A DNA stretch of 64,000 nucleotides from Lamellibrachia columna (lineage: Eukaryota; Annelida; Polychaeta; Sabellida; Siboglinidae): NCBI GenBank assembly GCA_963662155.1, contig OY759269.1, positions 16,424,691 through 16,488,690 on the forward strand, written 5' to 3'. Positions 11,641 to 22,039 of the stretch are shown here, one piece after another; the first letter of the stretch is position 1, and each line of letters begins with the position of its first letter. The notes under the pieces were generated by a model. That model was not told where the DNA came from, did not search any database, and worked only from the letters and a program-made list of their open reading frames with translations. The translations under genes and the position numbers were made by a program.

Positions 11641-12830
11641 CCCCTCTAACGACCACCAGTTACATCAATTGCCCTTAGGCATGATGACGTCAGAAACCAA
11701 AACAAATTGGGAGCGCGGTGCACTATGGGCCTAATCGGGGATTTGACAGAAACACCCGTATTGTATTTCAATGGACACAAGAATGGCTGAGTTTAATCAA
11801 CGAGTACAACGAAAACGTGACCGAAGTATGTTCAGTAAAATGTCACGGAGATCATTTGTGTAGTTTTGAAAAGCCGGCACTTCTGGCGTTGGACATTCCG
11901 GCTTTGTCAACATGCCGTCGTCGAGTCCCCAGCTGTTGGCGACAAGGCAGGCGAACTACACGGAACTCCTCGACCACGGTTGGCACATCGTTATTCTGAA
12001 CTACAAGCATTAATTTCATTGATTGAGTGACATATTTACGATTATATGTATATCAAACTACGAAAAGACTACACTGCACAAAATAGTTACCGGTACAAGA
12101 CAGTTAAGGAGCCTCAAATGTATGCCACACAACGTATTAAACGTAAGCGAATCACAGGGTAGTTGCTAACTTTTCATGGGGTGATTGTTATGAATAGTTA
12201 CACACACTTTCGATATTTTAAATTGTTGGAATTGTGTGCATCAAGCGAATTTGACTCCGACGACAATTGTAACAGCAGAAAGGCCCGTGTCGTGGTCCGC
12301 GGACCGACTACTACTCTACCACCGAGTACCGATGGTCGTGACGTGAGGCCTCAGCACGTAATCCAACGCTTGGGTGCTTTTACTGTGTTCCTGTCGACCG
12401 CTTCCTACGGTAAAATCGCACCTTTGATGTCACTTTGATGTAACAAAACTAACGCCGCTGCCATGGTGTTGTGCGCTAATCCAATTATCGAGGCACGGGC
12501 TACAGCTCGGGCAACAACATGCAAACCCTGATTACACTCACAGTGCAATTTATGACGTCATGATGCAAGAGGTCTATTGCCTACAGTGATCCATGCATCG
12601 GGATACCACCAGACCGTAATGGTCCTAACTGTTACAAATGGATGCTACACAATAATGCGTAGCCTCGATTGGTGAGATTCCGGTCATTTATCCTAATGAC
12701 CGAGGACCGACTAGTCTAAATCCTGATTCTACAGAATATAACACGTGTTGCACTAAGCTAAAACATACAACGTAATACTTAAGAAGAGCAACTTTTCGAC
12801 AACTACAAATTTAATGCAGCAAATAGGAGA
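11641..12830. other. no recognisable gene
   Basis: Unique-looking DNA of mixed composition. Open frames at 11718-11999 and 12163-12438 have no visible domain or splice context. I see no transposon termini here. Confidence 0.5.
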
Positions 12831-12835
12831 AGGCA

Positions 12836-13400
12836 GTGTTAGTTGAGCCATTTTTTATCTTTTTGACATTTATTGCACAATTATATTCATAACGCAAAAT
12901 TGTTTTAACTCACATAAACTATGATTATTCGTAGATCATTTTATACCAAGATAATATATCTGGTATGCATAGATAATTATATGCAGCTGATTCAATTAGG
13001 GTTAGTAAGGTGGCTCAACTAACACTTGGTGCGGGGTAATTTGAGCCATAGTGTAGCGTAAGTTAGGTAAATGCTTTATTTGCAAAAATTACGTACGCCT
13101 TGTATTAAAATTGTATAACAACTCAGCCAACACATCTACCCAATGGGTACAGCACGTATCTGACAAGTCTACATGCTTAATTAATAAGTCGACACACTTA
13201 ATTAATGTAGGCTGATAGGCCAATTGCAACTAGTGTAACTAATGCTAATGTGTTGCTTTGTAGCTATCCAATGTCCCTATTTGCTCGGAAAAATTAATTC
13301 CTTGATGTATTTTTGGGTAAAGAACACTCGTCTTTGTTCTTTAATCGCTGCTCAACTAAGCCTCCCTTGGGCCTTGAGTGGCTCAACTAACCCCATTTTG
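12836..13400. mobile_element. possible MITE with GTTAGTTGAGCCA ends
   Basis: The left side (about 12838) reads GTTAGTTGAGCCA and the right side (about 13378-13395) reads TGGCTCAACTAAC, its reverse complement. Two further copies of GGCTCAACTAA lie inside at about 13011 and 13345. The enclosed 0.55 kb is AT-rich and non-coding, as expected for a non-autonomous DNA element. No target duplication was confirmed. Confidence 0.45.
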
Positions 13401-13749
13401 ACAATTAAGCTGTTTTAATTAACTTTAATGCGCGAAGTGATATATATAATCTTCTTCCCTGTACATAGGTAAACCATTTGTAAGTGCACAGACAATGAAG
13501 TCTGGTCACATGTATAGATAGTTTACACACCAGCAGATATTAATCACAATCACACAAAGTTTCGAACAACATCAAAAACATACTTTTAACTCACATGTTC
13601 TTATCGATGTGACAGATGGCTCTTATTGTACGTCAATCGTGTTCTAATAATCTGACATCAGTGGTCTCAGACTCGTCAGATGTAGAGAAGTATTTAGCTT
13701 GTAAAACACAGTAAGAAAGCGCCACCATTCCGCTTCAATTTCTTGAAAC

Positions 13750-13990
13750 GGAAGGACGCAGACAGAGCGACCTTCGAAGATTTGATGGAGAGTAACCGAC
13801 GAAGAGGAAAGTCGCAAAGAAGATGGAGGGACGACATAATAGAACGGACGAAAGCATGGTGGAATTAATTGAACACGAAAGTGAAAGAGGTTTAGGATGG
13901 GAAAGCATATGCAATGAGTGGCGTATTCTACAAAAGCGGAGAAAACGTTTAGAGAGATATACGTATTTGTTGCACCGACGTTGCTACTGC
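13750..13990 (+). repeat. diverged repeat, probably a LINE 3' tail, copy 1
   Basis: The plus strand around 13800-13850 encodes RRWRDDII in one frame, a pattern typical of the very C terminus of LINE ORFs (arginine-rich then W-x-D-D-I). The same block with similar downstream sequence recurs at 63165-63330. Both are too decayed for clade assignment. Confidence 0.45.
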
Positions 13991-14029
13991 TGCTGTTACA
14001 ATATGCAAACGTACTCACGTAAACAAGAC

Positions 14030-15150
14030 CGCTTTCCCTTCCGTCTGTCAGTCATGTGGCACGTCTTCGCGCGTAACGCTGAATAGGCAACCAGAAAGTA
14101 CAATTGTTGTTACCGGAAAACTAACCAGAGCGTGACATAGCGGTCTATCAGCCGACAGCTGTATTCAGTAGACTCACATAGTTGCCACTAGGAGGGTCTG
14201 TTCGCCGTCAGCATCACGGAGAACTTGTAAAACGATTATCTGGAAGTGCACACCCCTCCCTAAAAAGCTTTTGTGTGGCTTGGAAGCCTGTAAATCACAT
14301 GTAGGCCCCTACGCTAGAAATGGAATTAGATGCGTAATGAGTGTGTCGTACAATACGACACTGGCATTAGATGGCTACAAGGTGTTTTTTTCTTTGGGAC
14401 AAATGTCACATGGCTGCCCAAGCAGCAGGCGATACAAAACCATGGTTATAATATGACCGGTATCTAAATGGATAATTACATAATAATTATCAGTTTGGAT
14501 GACGGTCATAAATACTATTATAACAACATCATATCACAATAATGTCATATCGCAACAATATCATATCAACCTAAGTCATATTCTGTACAATTAACAGAAC
14601 ACTGCAGAAATTCTACAGCCACTTTCACAATCCCACTGCGGTCGCTTCGAACCTTTGGTAAATTTGATTACCCCACGTTGCCACAGTTCACTCAGCTGTA
14701 TAAATGAGTACCTGGCAATACAGCCAGTGGTGGATATGTGAAAGAATAGTCTTCGCGCAGCAATTGCAGCGTGGCTGAATACTTCCCAGAGAAGTTGAGA
14801 TGGCCTTGGAATGAACAGGTCTGCCAGGGGTTGAAGTGTAAAGCGCTTTGAGCAGTCCCAAGGACTGGATACCGCTATATAAGAATTTACCATTTTACCT
14901 TTTACTTTACTTACAGCTACACCTGCAAACTTTTCGAATCAGGTAGCAAACACACATCATAGCAAATACAATCCCAACTTCATTCCATTCCCATCGGCAC
15001 ATTAACATGGAGACAATTGTCATACTGTTTGTGATGGTCCTAGCCAGATAGTCGTCAAAACTATCCTGTCGTACACCGGCCACAAGTCTTTCATGCACCA
15101 CTAACGTGGGTTTCGCAGCAATTTGTTCAGTGTTGGTTTCTCTTTGTACT
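14030..15150. repeat. ~0.9-kb interspersed repeat, copy 2 (with insertion)
   Basis: Diverged copy of 10735-11640 in the same orientation. The shared blocks are interrupted between about 14610 and 14915 by the SINE-like segment annotated separately, after which the CACCTGCAAACT and CACTAACGTGGG blocks resume. This gives a relative age: duplication first, SINE-like insertion later. Confidence 0.6.
14610..14915. mobile_element. SINE-like insertion with a GCGCTTTGAG tail
   Basis: The insertion ends AAAGCGCTTTGAGCAGTCC followed by TGGATACCGCTATATAAGAA, the kind of 3' tail shared by several SINEs and their partner LINEs. It lies inside repeat copy 2 and is absent from copy 1. No RNA polymerase III A/B boxes were identified, so it may instead be a truncated LINE end. 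Confidence 0.45.
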
Positions 15151-15815
15151 GAAAAGTTCTCCAGAAATGGTGACTACATTTTTGACCTTGCATAATTCTT
15201 TGGCCATTTCTAGATGGATAACTATATCATAAATCCATGAGATATATTTCAAAGAATCAGTAGTGTCAGAGTCGGATACATTTAGAGAACAAGTCTCTCC
15301 TACTATCTTGATAGTTACATATCATCAAAACTATAAAGTAATTGGCATTTGACTTGCTTTCTTGTTGTTGATATGATTTCAATAAAGGTGTGATTTTCTG
15401 TTTTGTTACGTCATACTGCGGTTCTAAAAATACCCGTTCCGTGTCACGTTTCCGAAGCGTCTTCGGACAATTTTTAGATTCAGTCACAACCACATGTGCT
15501 ATTTCATAAAGATCAAGCTTAACTTAGTGTACAAACAGTCTACAAATCTAAAATTAGTCACAGCAAAGTAACTAGAATACTAAATGTGTAATAAACCGTT
15601 GTCAGTTATGTCACACTTGTAACATACAGGACAGCCGATTTTAAAAATTCAAATTCTGAATTTGAATTTTAACTGTTCTGGTATTGTAATATTTTGAGAC
15701 CATGTCCCATTTATTACCGCGATCTCACGGCTCTGTTTATGTTGCTTCCGGCGCTATGTCACATGTACCACGCGGAATGGTTTCAAGCGAAAAATAACTG
15801 TTTGTCCAATTAAGT
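15151..15815. other. no recognisable gene
   Basis: AT-rich. The only structure is a near-perfect palindrome at about 15636-15670 (TTAAAAATTCAAATTC followed by its complement). The minus-strand open frame 15266-15493 has no visible family features. Confidence 0.5.
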
Positions 15816-15818
15816 ATC

Positions 15819-16051
15819 TTTTTGTTTTCTTTGTTGGGTGTGTTATTATCTTTAGTTCATAAACGTACTTTCCTATTTTTGTTTTCTTTGTTGGGTGTGT
15901 TATTATCTTTAGTTCATAAACGTACTTTCCTATTTTTGTTTTCTTTGTTGGGTGTGTTATTATCTTTAGTTCATAAACGTACTTTCCTATTTTTGTTTTC
16001 TTTGTTGGGTGTGTTATTATCTTTAGTTCATAAACGTACTTTCCTATTTAT
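15819..16051 (+). repeat. 57-bp minisatellite, four copies
   Basis: Four consecutive, apparently identical copies of a 57-base unit starting near 15824, 15881, 15938 and 15995. Because 57 is a multiple of three, the plus-strand frame stays open and would encode a 19-residue hydrophobic repeat (core LLGVLLSLVHKRTF). The perfect identity suggests recent expansion. There is no evidence that it is translated. Confidence 0.92.
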
Positions 16052-16054
16052 TTC

Positions 16055-17750
16055 AGAGCTGGTCTACATGTGCAGGTGATAATCGTTGTCAAGCGGGGAA
16101 AAAAGACTGTCCAAAAAGAATGTGGTGGAATGATAAGTTTAGTACGTATTTATATGTCAGAAACGTTTATTTAATAAAATAAATCACATCTTAATGTCAG
16201 CAATTTAGTTTTTTCATGATGTGGATAGGTGTATCTCGCATTTTTGCGCATTTGTCTATCTTTCTGTCTCTTCACTGGCAATTAATATGTTTATTTTATA
16301 TGTCTTTATATATATCAAGAGAGGAGGAGGAGGAGGACCATGATGTACGGTTTCGAAGCAGTGAGAGGATGGAATGTACAATTGGCCCGAGTTGGACGAC
16401 ATCGCCTGTTACATATGGATGCTACACAAGAATAGCAGCACATCACCAACAGCGAACTGTGTGGCGAGTCGCCAACACTCTCACATACGATGAGAAAGAG
16501 CGAAGTGTGCGACTGATACACTGAGTACCAAATCATGGAGTGCAGCAACCAGGGAAACCCTCACTCGCTTACATTAACATCCTAAAATTTTATAAAGGCA
16601 TAAAAAAGTTTAAATTAAGATTGCAATGCAAGGTAGAAAATGTGGTGGACCATTGTGATTCGAGGAACTCACTCGACGTCAGACAACATATGTGGCGCAT
16701 AGTGGTGCCACCACGCAGGGCATGAGGACATCTGGACTAGACGTAATAACTAGAACACTGGTGCCACACGGTGAGCCAGAAACCAGTTACTACAAAGTGT
16801 GACTGATGATGGCGCCACCTTACGATAATGTAATAATTTATACGTCCTAGTCGAGGCTAAATAGGTTCTACTGAAAAGCGCCGACTTTTTATTACCAATC
16901 AATCAAACTCATTAATAATTTAATAATATAATAGTGCTTGCGCAATGTTCATCATACCGGTTGTCCGATTTGTTTGCAGGTTCAATTTTCAATGTCAGGC
17001 ATTGCAAGCGTGATTGGGCCATAATTATAAGGCTCAGCAATATATTGTGTGGATAATATTATCATGTACTCAATGTTTTACTTAAATACATGACCCGATA
17101 ATAACCAAATCCGTGTCACGAAATCCACGAGCTCCGTGGATGACACCTGAAATTGCACAATATATAAAAGGTGTCGTCGCTATCTTGAATGAGTATAGCA
17201 AAATCACGTTTCTTTGGATAGGTAACGTTATACAAAACAATCACTACAGCAACACACAAATCGGATTATTACTCGAATATGGTCTCAAAGAATGCCTCAG
17301 CTATGTAATTAATAAACAAAACACAGAGTGCCTGCTCCGTCCATACCTAATCATGTCTCAATAAAGTCTTTATGTGTCTCGGTCTCCAAACATTTAAAAA
17401 AACATCAGTCTGCTCCGGTCTGCTTTTCCCGATCATACTTAAAATCATGTACAAGTGGACTCTCCGGAAGAAAATTCTCTACTTGCATCTTTTATACCTG
17501 CCACAGTTGATGAAGTAAGGAAAATAATCATTCGTTAAAATATTCATCAAGTTGGTTCTTTCGCTGCTCGCCAGTTGTCTTGGCAAGCAGGCCGTCCCAT
17601 ACGTGACATCAAAACAGCCAAAAAATACATGAGAAGATAATGATTCTCATTATTATAAAAAAATTAGGCGGATTACAGGATCGGAAATAAGAGATAGTAC
17701 GGGAGATCAACAAAAAGTTGTCAAGCAATGTGAGTAAACATTTGTTCTCG
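16055..17750. other. no recognisable gene
   Basis: Contains a short GGA run at 16322-16338 and scattered short open frames (16216-16524, 17113-17364) without family character. It ends where the Penelope-like reading frames begin. Confidence 0.5.
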
Positions 17751-17759
17751 CATTTGACG

Positions 17760-18810
17760 AGATTTCGCGAGAGACAATTTGAAAATTAAAAATGGCGACA
17801 GGTAAACAAACTGGGATTTTGAAAACAGCGAAACTACCGAAACCTAACATTAACAGGAAAGAGAGACAAGCGCTAGCACAGCTGAGAAAAGAAACAAGAA
17901 TAATGATTCTGCAAGCAGGCAAGTAAAAGCAACAGTGGTTATGGGCACTGACGAGTATGAACAGAAAGTCACCGCAAAGTTATCAGACGACAAGACGTAT
18001 GAGAAGCTGAAGAGAAATCCAACGCAAAGATGCAAGATAACGTTAGTGTTCATCATAAGAAAAGTGTAGGAAGATGACAAAATCAGAGAAGAACAGAATA
18101 AATACCTATACCCGACAGCTGAGAATGTACCGAGGATGCACTGCGCTCCCAAAATCCATAAGTCAGACAACCCTATTAAGATCAGTAGCAGACCTACAAG
18201 CTCCGATTGTGGGTAAGACATCACACCACATAAAACGACTCGAAAAAAACTGGCTTCTAGCATAATCGAACAAGATGATATGTTTCTATCATATAACGTT
18301 GTGTCTCTCTTCACCAACACCCCGATCAATGAGACAATGGATATCATCAAGAAGCGAATAGAAGACGACACAAAACTGAAATTACAGACAAACCTAAATG
18401 TGGATGACATAATGGAGCTGCTAATGTTCATTGTCACAACTACATATTTTAGTTTCAGCGGCACCATTCATCAGCAGAAATTTGGCACAGCAATGGGAAG
18501 TCCGGTGTCACCTGTAATTGTAAATCTCTTCTTGCAATGGCTGGAAGAGCAAGCTATTCTCACAGCACCAATAACATGCACACCGAAATTATGGAAGAGA
18601 TATGTGGATGATGTGATGAAAGTGGTGAGGAAGGGATGTGAGCAAGAACTGACAGAGCATCTCAAAAGCGTAGACACCACAGGCAGCATTAAGTTCACAT
18701 ATGAAGAAGAGAGCGACAACTCCCTGCCCTTCCGGGACACACTTATGATACGAATGGAAGATGGAACATTGAAAATCCTAGTGTATCGGAAGACCGCGCG
18801 CGCGCGCGCA
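17760..18810 (+). pseudogene. Penelope-like element reverse transcriptase
   Basis: Plus-strand remnant of a Penelope-like retroelement, a class whose RT is related to telomerase. The first part (17793-18090) shows ILKTAKLPKPN and, after a frameshift near 17925, KLSDDKTYEKLKRNPTQ. From 18280 the frame is clean: SYNVVSLFTNTPI, FSGTIHQQKFGTAMGSPVSP, the catalytic KLWKRYVDDVM, then SIKFTYEEES and LVYRK. The YVDD loop is intact. At the point where the family normally continues after VYRK, the sequence passes into a CG/CA microsatellite and the rest of the protein, including any GIY-YIG endonuclease, is missing. Confidence 0.85.
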
Positions 18811-18826
18811 CACACACACGCACGCA

Positions 18827-18888
<62 letters not shown>
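18797..18888. repeat. (CG)n/(CA)n microsatellite
   Basis: A short CG run followed by CA/CGCA repeats, ending ACTGATGACACTTGG. It interrupts the Penelope-like RT frame. The reverse-strand frame through it is low-complexity Cys-Val and not a gene. Confidence 0.95.
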
Positions 18889-18889
<1 letters not shown>

Positions 18890-18975
18890 ATGACACTTGG
18901 TGAAGTATGAAGCCCTTAGAGCGATCTTAAGAACTGGATGCCATGCTATATAAGAACATACATATACCCTTTTGC
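18889..18975 (+). repeat. SINE/LINE tail-like repeat (also inverted at 63485-63570)
   Basis: Contains GGTGAAGTATGAAG, AGCGATCTTAAGA and CATGCTATATAAGAACATA. The reverse complement of the same blocks in the same order is present at 63485-63570, so the window holds two inverted copies of this tail. Confidence 0.65.
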
Positions 18976-19007
18976 CATCACTGCAGGCGCTGTCGGAAGA
19001 AATAACC

Positions 19008-19036
19008 GGTAAGATAAGATAAGATAAGATAAGATA
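19008..19036. repeat. (TAAGA)n at a LINE 3' end
   Basis: Five or six copies of a 5-base unit directly next to CTTCTTTATTGTCTC. The minus-strand LINE at 19020-19800 would end here, and simple tandem tails of this sort mark the 3' ends of several LINE clades. Confidence 0.8.
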
Positions 19037-19800
19037 CTTCTTTATTGTCTCAACAATAAAATTGAGAAATTTGTCTCGGGTAAGAACAAACATGACTGCA
19101 ATATATACATAAAACCATTATATAAAAGCGGCAGATAAGTAGACAGTGAGACATATTAAAAAACATTGTATTAATAATAAATACACAATAAAATAAATGA
19201 ATATACATTATATACATTGCACATTACTTGTTATGCTAAGAACGACAGAACTGAAGGGAGATCATGGGAGATGTGGAACCTGTTATTTGCATGGCAGTTC
19301 TCATCAAGCGAGAAAGCTGTAATTTCAACTGAACAGACAGATTTCCAAACCAAGCAGTAACCCCATAGCAGTATGCTTTCAATAATGGAGCGATAAAAAA
19401 GAACAAGTATTTTCTCATCAACACCAAAAGCTCTCAATCGTCGGAGAAAATACAACCGCTGGTGGATTTTGGAGCACACACTGTGAACATGGACATTCCA
19501 GCTAAGTTTAATATCAAGATTGACACCTAGGTATTTGTATTGACCGATCTGGGCAATTACTTCACCATGGATAAAAACAGGTAAGTGATCGGCAAAAATA
19601 CATTTAGCATCAAAAATCATATCTTGAGTCTTACTAATATTGAGTTTGTGGTGGTTGATGTTACACCAATGTACACAGCTTTCAATTTCAGAAGCTTTTC
19701 GGTCTGCTGTCAACTTGGAGCAGTGTTCAATGCGTTGGTTGAATGACGGAAGGAAAACGGTCTTGTTCACGTGAGTACGTTTCCATATTGGAGCAACAGC
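19037..19800 (-). pseudogene. LINE reverse transcriptase C-terminal fragment (L2-like)
   Basis: 5'-truncated minus-strand LINE. The frame 19231-19770 shows the thumb-region pattern WCNINHHKLNISKTQDMIFD, the block QIGQYKYLGVNLDIKLSW, then RLYFLRRLRAFGVDEKIL and FYRSIIESIL. A frameshift near 19390 moves the last part (VTAWFGNLSVQ) to the next frame. The catalytic core is not included. L2-like is a judgement from the thumb region and the tail; a neighbouring clade is possible. Confidence 0.8.
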
Positions 19801-19959
19801 ATTGTCAATGTCGGTGCAACAAATATGAATACATCGCTAAGCGTTTTCTCCACTGTTGCAGAATACGCCATCCATTGTTCATGTTTTAACCATCTTACCG
19901 CCACAATCATTTAATTTATCAATGATCATTTCATGATTATTCTTCTTCTTCCCCTTGTT

Positions 19960-20970
19960 ATCTTGCGGGTCTGGGTCCACGTTACTTGGTAGCTTCTTCC
20001 ACTTTCGTTGCTAACTCTCTCCATCTCCCTCTGTCTTCTTCGATGGTCTTCCACTCTTGGCCGTTCGTACCTGTCCTTTCAAGATCTCATGTGACACTGT
20101 CTTTCTGCCACCCTCTTCTGCTTTCCACTCTCTTTTTGACAGTCTGTCTTCTTGTCTTATTGTTTGCATATGTCCTGCCCATCTCATCCTGCTTTCGACT
20201 ACTTTCATTTCAGGTGTTTTCTGCTATCCACGCTGGCTTCCAAAATTTTCCTTTTAGTTGTTTCTTCAGTTCTCTGTCCCACATAATGCCTTCTCCTCCA
20301 TGCTGCCGCTCCTGCTTGCACTCTCCTCTGTACTACTTACTACTTCCTCCATTCTCATACACTGTACCTCCCAAGCAAACAACACTTTTCACTTATTTAA
20401 TGGTCTTTCTATCAACAACTACATGTTGATCAACCTCCTGTTCTCCTATCCACATTACTTCGGTCTTCTCCAGATTCATTCGGAGGCTATGTTTTCTAAA
20501 GATGTTAATCAATTATTGTAATGATCTGATTGGATATGTTCAATTGTAGTGCGTCCAGTCAAATAGGCTGAATGAATGCATGACAAGGCTTCGGTTAGAT
20601 TACTAGATATGCGGTTGTAAATTATCTGCATCAGTAACTTCACTATCCATGGCTGATAAGGTTGATTAGGCTATAGTTGCCAATCTTGAAATGGTCACCT
20701 TTCTTGTATAAAGTGACGATGTCCGTTGTCTGCATCTTACTTGACACATTACCTTTGTAATTTTGAGATTACCGCATATTTTTCTTGAATTTGGTGTTGC
20801 CTGCCGTGAACATCTCCACGGTTACTGCGTCTGACCCTTGTGCTTTGCCAGATTTGAAATTTGGAATCGCATGTTCTAGATTATCAGTGAGGATTGGATG
20901 TATTTGGTCATTAATCGATGATTCAACGAGTTGGGTGACACCAACTTCATTCACGTGGCATAGCAATTAG
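19960..20970 (-). pseudogene. strongly degraded LINE ORF2 remnant
   Basis: Minus-strand translation shows FKSGKAQGSDAVTVEMF (20830-20900), the pre-palm linker of a LINE RT, then a block near 20640-20720 resembling IVTLYKKGDHFKIGNYSLI, and finally VVESRMRWAGHMQT (20150-20210) from the C-terminal domain, with EDRGRWREL-like residues near 20010. Most of the palm is deleted and each block is in a different frame. Clade not assigned. Confidence 0.6.
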
Positions 20971-20989
20971 TAAAACTGTGCCCACAGTT

Positions 20990-21480
20990 CGAGAATCGAT
21001 TCTTTCTTCAATTCTTTTTTATTATACTACTATTGACATTTGACATTTCACTTTCTTCGCGCTGGAGATTTTCATCCTCTTGATTGACACGTAGTATATA
21101 TCTGGTTCGTATGTAATCATCCAAGGTCACTTTGTTCTTTGTTGATATAGTTCTCCATGTAGATCATGGAAATTTTTTCACAATAAATTTGTGCAACTTA
21201 TACTCTATCGATGTGTCTGTACTTCTGTCTTGTCTCATGATTGAGTTTGAATTTTTCTGTATTTTGCAAAACGTAACTTTGTTTTGCATCTGTCTTGTAT
21301 CTGATATCTGGTGCATGGGTAGGTGATGGCGCGAATGAATAATGGATGAATAATGTACGTTAACAATGACATAATAAAATGTACAATGTGTCACTTTTTT
21401 ATTTATGTTATAACCGAATGTGTTAGTTACCATGGCAGCGATCAGTCAACGCTAATGTATCATGTTTTCATTGTTGCCAC
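20990..21480. other. intron-like DNA upstream of the CTHRC1-like exon copy
   Basis: No gene is recognised. The stretch ends in TTGTTGCCACAG, a good 3' splice site immediately in front of the exon-like block at 21483, so it may be a remnant of the intron duplicated with that exon. Confidence 0.4.
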
Positions 21481-21482
21481 AG

Positions 21483-21690
21483 TCGTGTGATTTCGCAAAG
21501 AAGCGGGACGACACTGTGCTGCGAGTCGTGGAACTGTGACTTGCGATTAGTAGACACCGGCCCAAAGGACACCTCTACTCGCCGCTGGTTCCTCACTATC
21601 AACGGGCAGGAGTGCAAGGAACCGAGAACCATCGACACACAGCTATACGCCCGTGCTAAACTCACCGACATGCGGAGACCGGCATATGTT
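21483..21690 (+). pseudogene. broken duplicate of a CTHRC1-like exon
   Basis: Plus-strand block that aligns closely with the minus-strand exon at 62634-62841: acceptor CACAG, then SCDF.KKR, TVLRVV, DLRLVDTGPK, RRWFLTINGQECKEPRTI, DTQL and RRPAY. Relative to that exon it lacks two bases near 21530 (GTCGTGGAACTG versus GTCGTGTGGAACGG), which shifts the frame inside the domain. The donor position reads TT instead of GT. I therefore read it as a pseudogenised copy of a secreted-protein C-terminal domain exon, not a working exon. Copy orientation is inverted with respect to 62634-62841. Confidence 0.75.
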
Positions 21691-21790
21691 GGGTGGGCAT
21701 ACTGCGTCCTCATACATATTTTATATGCTTCATTTACAACATTCAAACCACTATATAATTATAACTAGTTTTACTAGTGGTAGTGGCAGC

Positions 21791-21880
<90 letters not shown>

Positions 21881-22000
21881 CATATTTTATATGCTTCATT
21901 TACAACATTCAGACAGCTGTCTAATTATAACTATTATTACTAGTGGTAGTGATAGTGGCAGTGGCAATGACAGTGGCCGCGGCAGCTGGCAACAGGAAAC
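21691..22000 (+). repeat. (CAG)n microsatellite with duplicated flanks
   Basis: About 29 CAG units at 21793-21879. The flanks duplicate each other: CATACATATTTTATATGCTT followed by CATTTACAACATTCA occurs both before (21713) and after (21876) the run, each time followed by ACTAGTGGTAGT. The whole block occupies the place of the intron after the CTHRC1-like exon copy. Frames of poly-Ser, poly-Ala or poly-Gln through it are repeat translation. Confidence 0.9.
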
Positions 22001-22039
22001 TGCCCATGAAAAAGCAGTCATGATTTACACGTAAATATT

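Noticed and set aside
17850..18467. Minus-strand 205-codon frame with hydrophobic stretches resembling a membrane protein
   Set aside because: It lies opposite recognisable Penelope-like coding sequence; the hydrophobicity is the usual antisense effect of charged codons.
18471..18896. Minus-strand frame rich in Cys-Val opposite the Penelope-like RT
   Set aside because: It is the reverse-strand shadow of the RT plus translation of the CA microsatellite.
21653..22034. Poly-Ser and poly-Ala frames
   Set aside because: Translation of the (CAG)n microsatellite in different phases.
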